A stretch of DNA of 64,000 nucleotides from Bacteroides intestinalis (GTDB lineage Bacteria > Bacteroidota > Bacteroidia > Bacteroidales > Bacteroidaceae): contig NZ_CABJDN010000003.1 in the NCBI RefSeq assembly GCF_902364365.1, positions 1-64,000 on the forward strand, written 5' to 3'. Below are positions 12,206 through 23,227 of the stretch, piece by piece. Within the stretch, counting starts at the first letter, position 1. Each line of letters starts with the position of its first letter. A program made the position numbers and the translations under genes. Under the pieces are notes generated by a model. It was not told the origin of the DNA, did no database searches, and saw only the letters and a program-made list of their open reading frames with translations.

Positions 12206-13435
12206 TCATTTTTTCTGCATATTCTTGTATCTCATCAAGGCTTCTAAATAGTAATAATCTGCATAGATAAGAGGAACATCTATTTCTTCACCATGAGGAA
12301 TACTTCCAACGCTATGCATCAGTATAAAATTGCAATTCGTGCCAGGTTCGGCCAGATAGGCAGGAGATGAAAGAGACTTTAAGATATGTGCCGCAGCAGC
12401 ACTATACTTCTTACCGTCCGTTACATAACCTGATAATTCTAAAAAAGCGGAAGCAGCAATAGCAGCAGCCGAAGCATCACGTGGTACTACCTTAAAGATT
12501 TCCGGATCATAATTCCAATCAGGCACATAGCCTTCTTGTCCTGCATTAAAATCCCAATAAGGGATGCCATCTTCCGGCAAATTCGGATGATTCAGCCAGA
12601 AATCGGCTGTATGAACTGCCATGTCGAGAAAATCTTGCCGGTGAGTTTCACGATAAGCCATTGTATAACCATAGATAGCCCATGCCTGTCCACGAGCCCA
12701 AGCCGAGTTGTCTGAAAAGCCCTGGCAAGTGGCTTGATTTAAAACTTCACCGGTTTCGGCATCATAATTCACAACGTGATAATTGCTATAATCTTCACGG
12801 AACTGGTTCTTAGCTGTCGTCTCAGCATGACGATTAGCCACTTTTGCGTAAACAGAATCTCCTGTCACTTTCGTAGCAAAGTACAGCAATTCCAGATTCA
12901 TCATATTGTCGATAATGACCGGATAAAACCATTCATCCTTGCCATTCCAGGATTTCCGATAATTCCATGATTTAATACAACCTGTTTTCTCATTGAAACG
13001 AGTACACAACGAACGGGCAGATTCGACTAATACATCTTTATAAGCCTCATTTCCGGTTAAACGATATGCATTCCCGAAACTGCAATACATCAAGAAACCA
13101 ATATCATGATGATTGGTCATTTTCTTCAGGGGTTCAAGCGACTCCGTCCACTTTATTGCAGCTTTTTTCCAATCTTCTTTGTTGGTATATTCATATACAT
13201 ACCACAGACAACCGGGATAAAAACCTTCCGTCCAGTCATTTTTACGAGTTACCTTCAGTTTCCCGTCTTTACCTATCGTACGAGGATATTCGGTAGCTTC
13301 AGGCACAGCCTTCAACTGATTATACAGTTGTTGTTCCGCCCTGGTAAAACCTTGTTCTACGATGCTCGTATCTTCTCCTCCACTACATGCTATCAACACT
13401 AATACCGATATGCACAAAACGTAAAATACTTTCAT
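12206..13435 (-). CDS. GH88 unsaturated glucuronyl hydrolase (lipoprotein)
   Basis: A 409-residue alpha/alpha-barrel enzyme with a lipobox (LVLIAC, Cys17), so membrane-anchored. The two catalytic-region aspartates expected from Bacillus UGL are visible in HHDIGF (Asp111) and IDNMMNLELL (Asp176). Also typical is QGFSDNSAWARGQAW. GH88 enzymes hydrate and release the 4-deoxy-L-threo-hex-4-enopyranuronate left at the non-reducing end by polysaccharide lyases, which fits the PL8 encoded on the other arm of this locus. It lies 69 bp upstream of the GH2 gene in the same operon. Confidence 0.9.
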   Translation of the reverse strand: MKVFYVLCISVLVLIACSGGEDTSIVEQGFTRAEQQLYNQLKAVPEATEYPRTIGKDGKLKVTRKNDWTEGFYPGCLWYVYEYTNKEDWKKAAIKWTESLEPLKKMTNHHDIGFLMYCSFGNAYRLTGNEAYKDVLVESARSLCTRFNEKTGCIKSWNYRKSWNGKDEWFYPVIIDNMMNLELLYFATKVTGDSVYAKVANRHAETTAKNQFREDYSNYHVVNYDAETGEVLNQATCQGFSDNSAWARGQAWAIYGYTMAYRETHRQDFLDMAVHTADFWLNHPNLPEDGIPYWDFNAGQEGYVPDWNYDPEIFKVVPRDASAAAIAASAFLELSGYVTDGKKYSAAAAHILKSLSSPAYLAEPGTNCNFILMHSVGSIPHGEEIDVPLIYADYYYLEALMRYKNMQKK

Positions 13436-13568
13436 TCTATATATTTTATATATTCAATTAATGATTTCATATTAATCAATCTATAAAATCCAATCAAATA
13501 AGAATTTATATAAGAAAGGCCAATACCTGTATTACAGAACCAGCATGACCTTTCTGATATGAACTTTA

Positions 13569-15251
13569 TTATTCCCAGCCAGGATTCTGTTTCAGATTAC
13601 TATTTTTAAAGAGCTCCGTATTTGATATCGGATAGAAATACAATTTATCACTTATCTTTCTAGACTCCAACGTAAACTTCTTATAACTTACCTCATCATT
13701 GCTCTTTGTTATTTTCACTCCATAAACATCTTTGGATTCAGCCAATTCTTTCCAACGACGGAGATCCCAAAAACGATGTCCTTCAAAGGCGAGTTCTACT
13801 CTACGCTCATGTTTCACGCGTTTCAGGAACTCATCAGAAGATAGAATATCTGATAATGCCGGCATATTCACACCCGTTCTGCCACGAACCGCATTCACTG
13901 CTGCCAAGGCAGTCATACCACATTTATCCGTAGTATAGTTAATATCACCATAAGCGTTCACCATGGCCTCTGCATAGTTCAACAGCACTTCAGCATAGCG
14001 AAATAATACCCAGTTGTGATGAGTTGCAGCAGAGGAAGAACCAGCTTCAAAACTGATACTGTTATTTACATACTTACGCAGATAATAACCGGTGGAAGTA
14101 GCATTCGTTAGAGGCAAACCATTGGCACCGCCTTCATAAATTTCCACCGCATTCTTAGCCGGCCATGTCATGCCATTATGCACAATCGTCAAATAGAAAC
14201 GGGGATCTCTGCCTGTATAAGGATTCTGACTCATTGCTTCATTATTCCAGTCAAACTCCTCACCTGTTGCCATTTCAAATGCACTTGCCAGATTTTCCGT
14301 CGGGCAGGTAGTTGTTTTACCACCTGTTACACCCATAGGAAAGTTGGCTGCTTCAAAACTGGTACTTGTTCCTGTAGGACGTACCAAGATCACTTCATTA
14401 CTTGCCGTATTAGTAGCACCAAACAGATTTGAGAAACTGGCATCCAGCTTATAACCTAATGCAGAACTCTGCCCAATAATTTCATAAGCAGCTTCTGCAG
14501 CAGTCACCCACTTACTTTTATTATTGCCGGAATTAAATAACGGACTGGCAGCATACAAAGCGGCACGTGCCTTTAATGCCAAAGCCGCACCTCGTGTTGC
14601 ACGTCCATACTCGCTACCAGGCATTTTGGTATAATCTACAGGTAGAAGTGTAGACAGTTCCGTGCATTCCGAAATAATAAAATTGAAGATCTGTTCTGCC
14701 GAAGCAGGTTCTGCCGCATTGGCTTCAGCCTGAGTGACAACCTTAGTTATCAGAGGTACATTTTGATAACGTCTGACCAATTCAAAGTAGAAATAGGCAC
14801 GCAGAAAGCGAACTTCATATTCAAAGTTAGGATAAGTGATCATCCAGTTATCATAATCGTTGGTATTTTCCCATGTTTCAAATTTCAACCCCGTCAGGTT
14901 TTCCAAATAGAAGTTGGCGTCATGGATACCATTATAATAATTGGCAAATTGATCATCAACCGTATAATTAGGCGACCAAGTACCATTCACAAAACGCTTT
15001 ATATTAGATGATTCATAAATATGAACCGCATCATCCGTGGCAGCATCCAGCATGGCACCATCGATATTACAAAAGTTCGAAGGCAGATAGCCATAAACAT
15101 CTGTTACAAATTGCTTAACGCGATTATAGCTTCCCTGAATTTCTTTCAAAGAGTAGTAATCCGATTCATTGCAATCCATAAAATCACAGGATGCCAACAA
15201 ACTGACAGAGATAAATATCGCAAATAATTTCTTTAGTTTCATAACATTCAT
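13569..15251 (-). CDS. SusD/RagB-family glycan-binding lipoprotein (PUL1, second pair)
   Basis: An outer-membrane surface lipoprotein that captures glycan and closes the SusC channel as a lid. The frame opens at 15284 inside susC, but the signal peptide (KLKKLFAIFISVSLLASC, lipobox Cys22) shows that the true start is the ATG at 15251 or 15242. RagB/SusD features: N-terminal helical repeat region, YFYFELVRRYQNVPL, a C-terminal block with RRVELAFEGHRFWDLRRW, and the standard LKQNPGWE end. It starts 4 bp after susC. Confidence 0.92.
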   Translation of the reverse strand: MNVMKLKKLFAIFISVSLLASCDFMDCNESDYYSLKEIQGSYNRVKQFVTDVYGYLPSNFCNIDGAMLDAATDDAVHIYESSNIKRFVNGTWSPNYTVDDQFANYYNGIHDANFYLENLTGLKFETWENTNDYDNWMITYPNFEYEVRFLRAYFYFELVRRYQNVPLITKVVTQAEANAAEPASAEQIFNFIISECTELSTLLPVDYTKMPGSEYGRATRGAALALKARAALYAASPLFNSGNNKSKWVTAAEAAYEIIGQSSALGYKLDASFSNLFGATNTASNEVILVRPTGTSTSFEAANFPMGVTGGKTTTCPTENLASAFEMATGEEFDWNNEAMSQNPYTGRDPRFYLTIVHNGMTWPAKNAVEIYEGGANGLPLTNATSTGYYLRKYVNNSISFEAGSSSAATHHNWVLFRYAEVLLNYAEAMVNAYGDINYTTDKCGMTALAAVNAVRGRTGVNMPALSDILSSDEFLKRVKHERRVELAFEGHRFWDLRRWKELAESKDVYGVKITKSNDEVSYKKFTLESRKISDKLYFYPISNTELFKNSNLKQNPGWE

Positions 15252-15255
15252 TTTT

Positions 15256-18045
15256 TTAGAAAGATAGATTAAATCCGAATGCATATTGAGTCATAGTAGG
15301 ATGCTCTGTACCGATGGATTCCGGGTCACGAAGATCAATTCCATCCAGACAGAATAAGTCATGTCCACGAGCAAAAACTTTCACGCCAGCCAGGAAACCA
15401 GTCTTCTTCAACAACTTCGTCGGGAAGTTATAGTACAGCTCCAAGGTTCTCAACTTCAAAAAAGAAGCATCGGACACCCACATAGAGTTAGTATTGTAAT
15501 TATTATCCGATCCGGAATAAGTCAGGCGAGGCAAAGTTCCGTTAGGATTCGATTCGCTCCAACGGTTTTCCCAATAATAAGTAGAGATTGTATTGTTGTT
15601 GACAATCGGGCGGTAAACACTTGCCGTATTCAATACTTTACTATAATTACCTACACCCTGAAACAATGCATAAACTCCAAAACCTTTGTACTCCAATCCT
15701 AAATCAAATGAATAATAGATTTCAGGACAAGTTGCATTATAGCCTAAAGGTACCTGGTCATAGGCATCGATTTTATTGTCACCGTTTTGATCCTTAAACA
15801 TCAGATCGCCCGGACGTACATCACCTAACAATTGCTCCACACCGCGATTGTCTATTTCATCCTGAGATTTATAGATCCCTATCACTTCATAACCGAAAAT
15901 TTGGTTCATAGAACTTCCTGTGCGTTTGAGATAATCATACGGGCGATACTCTTCATTCTGATTTTTAATTTTATTGCGGGTAAAGGTGAACTGTCCACCC
16001 AGATGATATTTAAAGTTACCGATATTATCATCCCACGCCAAAGAAGCTTCAATACCTTTATTGTCGACAACACCATTATTGATCTGGGGCACAGACATAC
16101 CGAATATCTGGGAAACAGAACCACCACTACTCACCAGAATATCTGTACGGTGATCGTAGAATGCATCCAAAGTCATCGTCAACTTATTCCAAGCTCTAAA
16201 GTCAATACCGACATTCAGTTTATGGGATTTCTCATAAGTCAGCCCATCAATTCCCAACTGAGTAAATTTCATGCCGGATGAGGAAGAAGGCACATTAGTG
16301 GCATTCTGGAAATAGTAAGAATTTCCACTGCCATAAATATTCTGGAACAGATTTACACCATAATCAGCACGACCGGAAATACCATAAGAAGCCCTGACCT
16401 TCAAAAGGTTCAGCCAATCTCTCTTCATGAAATTCTCCTCAGACAAAATCCAACCTGCACCTATCGCAGGGAAAATTCCCCAACGATCATCCGGATCAAG
16501 TATACTGGAAGCAGAACCTGATAATGAGAAATCAACCAGATAACGGTTATTATAAGTATAGTGTGCACTACCCACTATATCCATAAATGCACGTCCGGAG
16601 TTCTGACTTTTTGTTTTTGCCTTATCCATGGAGTACAGCAAAGTTGCATTTAAACTATGTTTATTCCATTGTTTGATATAATTGGTATAAAACTCCAGAT
16701 TAAAATGAGTGGCAACCGAACCTACACTCTTCGAGAAACCCAAAGTTCCTTCATTACGTAGGGTTGTATAGATATTCTCACCGGTTGCAAAATCAACAGA
16801 TGCAGACTCATAACCAAATTCTTTAGTATTATTGTCCCAATATGAAGCGGTATTATCTATACCTACCTTAAAACCTGCCGACCAACCGGGAAGTATAGCA
16901 GACAAATCCTGCTTCATGTTCACATCCGCATACATGGCACGCGTTTGAGAACGCGCATACCCTCTACCGGAAATAAGGGCGACCGGATTATTGGAATAAT
17001 TAGTTGTACCACCCCATATTCCCCTGTCTGTCTTTACAGGGAATGCACCTGAAGGTACCTGGAATAAGGCATTGAAGATATTACCCGTGCTCTCGCCCGG
17101 ACGATTATGTTCCGTGAAATTACCCAATAAATTTAACTGTACAGTAGTCGTTGGACTTACCGTGATATCCAGATTTGTACGGACGTTCAGTCTTGAATAT
17201 TTCAACTGTGTAGAATAACCATCGTTATCTGATGTCGGTTTCAATAGCCCTCTATTATCCAGGAAGTTCAGCATCGTATAGTAACGTACAAACTGACTTC
17301 CTCCTTGTGCTGTGAAATTCACATTATCACCGTAACTCATGTCTCTCAAAGATTCATCCAACCAATCCACATTCGGATAAACACCCGGATAAGTCTGATT
17401 CTTGAATGCATCCAGTTCTGTATTCGAATAGCGGGGAGCCAAGCCATCATTCTCCATCGCCTCATTCAATGCCATGGCATATGTATACCCGTCAGCAAAT
17501 TTAGGCAAGCGCTTAGGAGAAGCCATATTAAATTCATAAGAGAAAGTGATCTTAGGTGCACCTACCGATCCTCGTTTTGTTTTCACAAGAATAACACCGT
17601 TTGCACCCCTTATGCCATACAAACTGGTAGCCACAGCATCCTTTAAAACGCTGACTGATTCTATTTCTTCAGAACTCAATTCGTCAATCGAACGTTCAAA
17701 ACCATCCACCAGCACCAACGGACTATTGGAATTCAAAGAACTATTTCCACGTATATACAGCGTTGCGCCATTCTCCCAAACCGTACCGGCATTTTGCAAA
17801 ACCTGCAATCCGGGAAGCGTACCAAATAACTGGTTAGATGGTTTTATGCTGTTCTTATGTGAGAGATTCGTTGTAACAGAAACTGCACCGGTCATCTCTC
17901 TTGCATCCATGGTAATAGTACGTCCCATTTCTACCACCTCATTATTCTGACGGACTGTCAGTGTGTCTTCCTGAGCCATTACGCCAAGTGAACACAGTAC
18001 GCCAGCCAAAAATATATTGATCTTTTTATTCATAATATTTTTCAT
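15256..18045 (-). CDS. SusC-family TonB-dependent receptor without the N-terminal regulatory domain (PUL1, second pair)
   Basis: A 929-residue outer-membrane glycan importer. After the signal peptide (ends GVMAQ) it goes almost directly into the plug (QLFGTLPGLQVLQ, LVLVDGFERSID, LYGIRGANGVILVKTKRG), lacking the carboxypeptidase-D-like extension that the other three SusC proteins here carry. The 22-strand barrel follows and ends YAFGFNLSF. Starts at 18045 and 18033 (second Met) are both possible. It works with the SusD directly downstream. Confidence 0.92.
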   Translation of the reverse strand: MKNIMNKKINIFLAGVLCSLGVMAQEDTLTVRQNNEVVEMGRTITMDAREMTGAVSVTTNLSHKNSIKPSNQLFGTLPGLQVLQNAGTVWENGATLYIRGNSSLNSNSPLVLVDGFERSIDELSSEEIESVSVLKDAVATSLYGIRGANGVILVKTKRGSVGAPKITFSYEFNMASPKRLPKFADGYTYAMALNEAMENDGLAPRYSNTELDAFKNQTYPGVYPNVDWLDESLRDMSYGDNVNFTAQGGSQFVRYYTMLNFLDNRGLLKPTSDNDGYSTQLKYSRLNVRTNLDITVSPTTTVQLNLLGNFTEHNRPGESTGNIFNALFQVPSGAFPVKTDRGIWGGTTNYSNNPVALISGRGYARSQTRAMYADVNMKQDLSAILPGWSAGFKVGIDNTASYWDNNTKEFGYESASVDFATGENIYTTLRNEGTLGFSKSVGSVATHFNLEFYTNYIKQWNKHSLNATLLYSMDKAKTKSQNSGRAFMDIVGSAHYTYNNRYLVDFSLSGSASSILDPDDRWGIFPAIGAGWILSEENFMKRDWLNLLKVRASYGISGRADYGVNLFQNIYGSGNSYYFQNATNVPSSSSGMKFTQLGIDGLTYEKSHKLNVGIDFRAWNKLTMTLDAFYDHRTDILVSSGGSVSQIFGMSVPQINNGVVDNKGIEASLAWDDNIGNFKYHLGGQFTFTRNKIKNQNEEYRPYDYLKRTGSSMNQIFGYEVIGIYKSQDEIDNRGVEQLLGDVRPGDLMFKDQNGDNKIDAYDQVPLGYNATCPEIYYSFDLGLEYKGFGVYALFQGVGNYSKVLNTASVYRPIVNNNTISTYYWENRWSESNPNGTLPRLTYSGSDNNYNTNSMWVSDASFLKLRTLELYYNFPTKLLKKTGFLAGVKVFARGHDLFCLDGIDLRDPESIGTEHPTMTQYAFGFNLSF

Positions 18046-18063
18046 TTCTAAGTTCCAGAAACA

Positions 18064-19926
18064 TTATTCCCAACCCGGATTCTGTATCAATCCGTATCCC
18101 TTATTCACCTCGTCCTGCGGGAAGGCACTAAAGTACCAGATAGAAGAGAATCCACCGGCATTCCACCAGGCACGGTTTCTATCTGTTTCAGCCAGAGAGA
18201 AAGGTTCGCAAATATACGTACCATCCCCTTTATTCTTATATACATTCAGCCCATGTAAAGGTGTCTTGAACTTATCTTCCATTTTCCAACGGATGAGGTC
18301 GAAGAAACGTACTTCTTCGTAACCAAACTCACAAGCACGCTCACGAAGAACTGCTTCACGGAATTGCTCTTGCGTCATTCCTGTTTTCAAGCCACCCAAG
18401 CCTACACGTGCACGTACTTCATTTACGCATTGATATGCCTGGCTGTTAGGACCGCCATTATATTCATTCAAAGCTTCTGCATAACTCAGATAAAGTTCTG
18501 CAATACGCAGATGTGGCCACTGGATAACATGTCCGCTAAGTTCATTACCACGATCCAATCCCCATTTACGGCAAGCCAATCCGGTTTTCAGACTTAAACT
18601 ATGCATGGCTCCTTGTCCCCAGTCTTTCCCTTTCGGATAATTGGTTTTATCACTGGGATACTCCTGAGTCAATTCAACAGTTCTTCCCTGATAAATATCG
18701 CCATCCAATATAAAAGTTTCGTTTAAACGAGGGTCGCGGTTCACGAATGGGTTTGCAGTATGTTCAGGATTGTTCCAGTCAAAATCTGAGCCATCAGCCA
18801 TCGGGAACATATCGAAGTATTCTTTAGTGGGACAATAGCCTCCCCAACGGATGGCATTCCACAACACCAGCTGTCCGGCACTTAAACTTGCCGAATAGAT
18901 ATTCCGATGTACAGAAATCAGTGTTTCGGTAGTCCCACGGTCAAAGTAAGCTTTGCGGAAAGCATAACGATATTCACCAGGTGAAACATCATTTTTTTGT
19001 ACCAAACGATAAAAGCCATTCTGGCCGAGGGCATTAAAGAAAGCCTCACAAGCATCTACAGCCTTTTTCCACCGTTCGCGGTCGTAATTACCAAACCAGG
19101 TCATGTGCTGTTCCGAAGCCTCCCCGGCAGCATAAGGCTGATCGCTGTTTAGCAACGGGCTTGCCACAAACAATAAGACTCTCGCTTTCAATCCGTAAGC
19201 GCCAGCTTTGGTCAAACGACCGTCCCACTGTGCCATATCTTCATCCGAAATTCTCCATGGAAAGTCCTGACAAGCTATGACATCATTCAGAAGTCCTATG
19301 ATAAAATCAACCGTTTCCTGCAGGGTTGCACGTTTAGGCATTTCGTCATCGGCTGCAATTACCTTATCTACAATGGGGAGTCCACCATAATGGCGCAACA
19401 TGTGTGCATAATAGATAGCAACAAGCATTTTGGCTTCTGCTTTCAGACGCTCTTTCTCAGTTTGGGTCATATCAGGCACACGGTCTACATTATTATAAAG
19501 TATCCATGCATGGCGAATTGCCGACCACATGTGAGTCTCGCTTTCATTAAAACGAATCTTAGTAGTCATGTAAGTTGCTCTGGGGGCATTCTCGACAGAG
19601 GAATTATAACTACCAGAATAATAAACACGCTGAACACCGGAGTATCCTACATTATCGCAATTCAAGTCGGTGAGTCCTTCAATAGTTCCCAACCACATGG
19701 TAGTATAATAGCCACTGGTTTCCAAGCCATAAGGCAAATATTGATAGCTATACGACAATACGCGACGAGCATACTCTGCCGTAGAAAATACGGTGTCAAT
19801 CGTAACATCCGTACTGGGCGGCTTCTGCAGGAATTTATCCCCGAAAGCCAAATCCTCACACGCCATTGTCACAAATAGACCTAAGGCCAATAATATAACG
19901 TGAAAATGCTTTCTTATATTTTTCAT
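18064..19926 (-). CDS. SusD/RagB-family glycan-binding lipoprotein (PUL1, first pair)
   Basis: A 620-residue surface lipoprotein with lipobox FVTMAC (Cys23). Visible SusD features are AEAKMLVAIYYAHMLRHYGGLPIV in the helical core, a C-terminal RACEFGYEEVRFFDLIRW block and the end LIQNPGWE. It follows its SusC partner by 12 bp and precedes the second SusC by 18 bp, so all four sus genes are one transcript. Confidence 0.93.
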   Translation of the reverse strand: MKNIRKHFHVILLALGLFVTMACEDLAFGDKFLQKPPSTDVTIDTVFSTAEYARRVLSYSYQYLPYGLETSGYYTTMWLGTIEGLTDLNCDNVGYSGVQRVYYSGSYNSSVENAPRATYMTTKIRFNESETHMWSAIRHAWILYNNVDRVPDMTQTEKERLKAEAKMLVAIYYAHMLRHYGGLPIVDKVIAADDEMPKRATLQETVDFIIGLLNDVIACQDFPWRISDEDMAQWDGRLTKAGAYGLKARVLLFVASPLLNSDQPYAAGEASEQHMTWFGNYDRERWKKAVDACEAFFNALGQNGFYRLVQKNDVSPGEYRYAFRKAYFDRGTTETLISVHRNIYSASLSAGQLVLWNAIRWGGYCPTKEYFDMFPMADGSDFDWNNPEHTANPFVNRDPRLNETFILDGDIYQGRTVELTQEYPSDKTNYPKGKDWGQGAMHSLSLKTGLACRKWGLDRGNELSGHVIQWPHLRIAELYLSYAEALNEYNGGPNSQAYQCVNEVRARVGLGGLKTGMTQEQFREAVLRERACEFGYEEVRFFDLIRWKMEDKFKTPLHGLNVYKNKGDGTYICEPFSLAETDRNRAWWNAGGFSSIWYFSAFPQDEVNKGYGLIQNPGWE

Positions 19927-19938
19927 AATAACTGTTTA

Positions 19939-22900
19939 TTAAAATCCTATTTTTAAACCAAAATTCACGACTTTAATCAACGGATAGGCGCGTCCATCCG
20001 GATTAGATTCAGGGTCACAGAAGTCCAGATCACTAAATGTCAACAGATTATATCCGGAGAGAGACAGACGCAAAGAACTGATACGGAATTTCTGTAACAT
20101 AGCTTTGGGGAAAGAATAACCTACCTCAATGTTCTTCAGACGAATATAGGAAGCATCACGCAACCATAAATCCGAGTCTTTATAGTTATTGGTTTTACTA
20201 CCACTCAAAGAAATGGCAGGCGCTTTTGCACTATTCCCTTTTTCAGCTGTCCAGGCATCATCAATCATATATTGAAGAAGTGAATTTGTGCCCGTTTCTC
20301 CAAATGGAGTACGATAGATACGACTTACAAGACGGGAAGTCTGGAATGCACCTGCCCACGTCATACTCAGGTCAAAGCCTTTCCAGGAAAAGCCCAACTG
20401 GATATTACCATTTAGAAGTGGATAGGTAGGATAACCAATAGCCGATATATCATTTGCATCAATCTTACCGTCCTTGTTCAGGTCTTTATACTTCACATCT
20501 CCGGCTATGGGTGAGAAACCGGAACCATGATCGGGAATGCCATTCTCTTTTCCTTTCAAAGATTCATAATTAGCAGCATCCTCTTCCGTAAAGAAGCCGT
20601 CATTTACATAGCCGAATTGTTGCCCAACCGGGCGTCCGGTTTCACACATCCATTCATAAGGCTGGGGGATTTCATCTTTGAAAATAACTTTATTTTTAGC
20701 ATAGGACCAACTGGTACCGATGTAATAACTAAAATCCCTGATTGCATCTTCCCAACGTGCAGTTACCTCAAAACCTTTATTATCCACTTTACCCATATTT
20801 ACAATAGGTAGAGAAATTGCCAGATAACCAGGGTTTACCTGACGGGAAATCAAAATGTCTTTACGATGCTCGATGAAGTAATCGAAAGAAGTTTTCAGAT
20901 GGCTATCAAAGAAGTGCAAATCAACCCCATAATTCTGTTTTGCAGCAGTCTCCCAAGTTACATCAGGATTTCCAACTTTTGACTCTTTGGCACCCGGAAG
21001 AAAGTTATTAGTAGTAGAACCGAAACTATAAATACCTGTAGTATTATTACTTCCCGCGGTATTGATGATATAACTATCGGGCAAATAAAGGAAACGTGAT
21101 CCATCAGAAACGATATCATTACCCACAATACCATAAGATGCACGCAGTTTCAAGTAACTGACATAAGGTTTCAGTGGCTCCATAAACTTCTCTTCAGAGA
21201 TAATCCAACCGACTGAACCGGCAGGGAATGTACCGAAACGCTTCCCTTCTGCAAAGTTCTCCGAACCATTATAACCAATACTAAGGTCTAATAAATAGCG
21301 AGTTTTGTAATCATAAGTGACGCGTCCCACAAAGCCTACGTAACTACGGGGAATACCTGTATTTTTACTGGGATAATATTTCATTGTTTGATTGTACATA
21401 GCCAGAGCAGAGACATGATGTAATCCAAAATCTCTTTGGAAATTCAAAGCCGCTTCAAGATACCAGTCACGGGACTGTCCGGCCTCCTGTGTCCAACCCA
21501 TAGTCTGTGCTTCCTGTATCTTTCTTATCAAAGTCTCGCCACTTTCTGTAAGGTAGGCCTCATATTGGTCGGCTTTTCCCTCACGGCGTCGTTTATCAGT
21601 CACACCGCTATTATAAGCTCCTTTAATATGTGCTTTTAAGCCTTTTGTGAGAACTTCAAGTTTCTGTTCCAGAGAAAAGTCGAAGTTAATCACATTTCCG
21701 CCTGTAGTGGTGTACCCTTTACCGTAATATGTATTCAGGCCATCATTAATAACACCGAAATTGCCAAATACCGATTTATTGACGGAAATCCATTTACCAT
21801 CCACAATTCCAGCTCCCGAAAAAGGTACGGCACTGTAAATGTTGTCATACAAATAAGAGATATCAGTATAAGTACCGTTGTTATAGTTAGGCTCCGTCTT
21901 GTCAGTAAGACGTCCTCCCAGATTGATCTTCATAGAGGTAGTCTTCGTCACATCTATATCCATATTGATACGATAGTTATAGCGGTTATAGCTAAAGCCA
22001 CGATCATTTTCATGGAAAGTCTCAAAAAGTCCCTTTTGGGTAAATATACCTAAGGAAGCGAAATAACGTACCCGGTCGGAACCACCGGAAATTGTCATAT
22101 TATGTTGTGTCTGCAGTGCGGAATTTTTAATCAGTAAATCCGTCCAGTCCGTATCGGCATAAAGAATCGGGTTACTATGTGTACGGAAACCTTCCAGCAT
22201 TGCATCTGTAAACATCAGTTTGTCTTCAGCAACACCGTCACGCAGTTGGGCAGCATTATATGTCATTGCATAGTCGTAACTGTTAGCAAACTCCGGAATA
22301 TTGGTAGGCATCTGAAGACCAGCACTGGTGGAGAAAGTTATTTTAGCTTTACCGGATTGTCCGCGCTTCGTTGTCACCAGGATAACGCCATTGGCACCAC
22401 GCACACCAAACACGGCTGTAGCAGAAGCATCTTTCAATACTGTAATATCTTCCACTTCATTGGGGTCTAATTGGGTGAACGAACGTTCCACTCCATCGAC
22501 CAGACATAATGGAGCGGACAAACCGGTAGACAAGGAACCTACACCACGCACATACAGCGTTGCATCATCAGCTCCCGGCTGACCGCTACTCTGTACACTG
22601 GATAATCCGGGAACCTTACCACTCAATGCATTGGCAATACTTCCTACCGGAGATTTCATAATTTCATCTGATTTCACTGAGGATAAAGCACCGGTAACGG
22701 TTACTTTCTTCGTAGTACCATAGGCAATAACCTGTACTTCCTCTAACAGCGTAGCACTTTCAGCCATTGAAATCTTCAGCTTGCTCTCACCTTTATAGAC
22801 AATTTCCTTGTCTTCGTACCCCACAAAGGACACCACAATGGTAGCACCAATCGGAACACTTAAGGTAAACTTACCATCTAAATCCGTAATCTTACCATTC

Positions 22901-23088
22901 TGGGTACCTTTCACCCTGACAGTAGCACCAATAATCGGGCCTTGGTCATCAAAGACCTCTCCCGTTACTACTCTTTCCTTGTCTTGTTGTGTTACAGCCA
23001 CAGCTTCGGAACGTTTTTCGTCTCCTAAGCTCTTGCCGGGACATATGGCCAAGAAAGCAAAAATAAAAATCCACAATTTGTTTTTCAT
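19939..23088 (-). CDS. SusC-family TonB-dependent receptor (PUL1, first pair)
   Basis: A 1049-residue outer-membrane importer and first gene of the PUL1 minus operon. Signal peptide (about 1-22), then a carboxypeptidase-D-like domain (about 40-115, with GEVFDDQGPIIGATVRVKGT and SFVGYED), a plug with the family signature ATAVFGVRGANGVILVTTKRG, and the barrel ending VVNFGLKIGF. TonB-driven import of oligosaccharides to the periplasm. Expression is probably set by the HTCS gene immediately upstream. Confidence 0.95.
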   Translation of the reverse strand: MKNKLWIFIFAFLAICPGKSLGDEKRSEAVAVTQQDKERVVTGEVFDDQGPIIGATVRVKGTQNGKITDLDGKFTLSVPIGATIVVSFVGYEDKEIVYKGESKLKISMAESATLLEEVQVIAYGTTKKVTVTGALSSVKSDEIMKSPVGSIANALSGKVPGLSSVQSSGQPGADDATLYVRGVGSLSTGLSAPLCLVDGVERSFTQLDPNEVEDITVLKDASATAVFGVRGANGVILVTTKRGQSGKAKITFSTSAGLQMPTNIPEFANSYDYAMTYNAAQLRDGVAEDKLMFTDAMLEGFRTHSNPILYADTDWTDLLIKNSALQTQHNMTISGGSDRVRYFASLGIFTQKGLFETFHENDRGFSYNRYNYRINMDIDVTKTTSMKINLGGRLTDKTEPNYNNGTYTDISYLYDNIYSAVPFSGAGIVDGKWISVNKSVFGNFGVINDGLNTYYGKGYTTTGGNVINFDFSLEQKLEVLTKGLKAHIKGAYNSGVTDKRRREGKADQYEAYLTESGETLIRKIQEAQTMGWTQEAGQSRDWYLEAALNFQRDFGLHHVSALAMYNQTMKYYPSKNTGIPRSYVGFVGRVTYDYKTRYLLDLSIGYNGSENFAEGKRFGTFPAGSVGWIISEEKFMEPLKPYVSYLKLRASYGIVGNDIVSDGSRFLYLPDSYIINTAGSNNTTGIYSFGSTTNNFLPGAKESKVGNPDVTWETAAKQNYGVDLHFFDSHLKTSFDYFIEHRKDILISRQVNPGYLAISLPIVNMGKVDNKGFEVTARWEDAIRDFSYYIGTSWSYAKNKVIFKDEIPQPYEWMCETGRPVGQQFGYVNDGFFTEEDAANYESLKGKENGIPDHGSGFSPIAGDVKYKDLNKDGKIDANDISAIGYPTYPLLNGNIQLGFSWKGFDLSMTWAGAFQTSRLVSRIYRTPFGETGTNSLLQYMIDDAWTAEKGNSAKAPAISLSGSKTNNYKDSDLWLRDASYIRLKNIEVGYSFPKAMLQKFRISSLRLSLSGYNLLTFSDLDFCDPESNPDGRAYPLIKVVNFGLKIGF

Positions 23089-23227
23089 AAAAAAGTGATT
23101 TTACATAACATTATTAAATAAGGAATAACCATGGTCAATATTTTAGTATCGCATATACACTTACTAAAACAGTGCAAATGAATGGAATCTACAAGACAAG
23201 CACCTGACCATTGAGTCATATAGAGTG

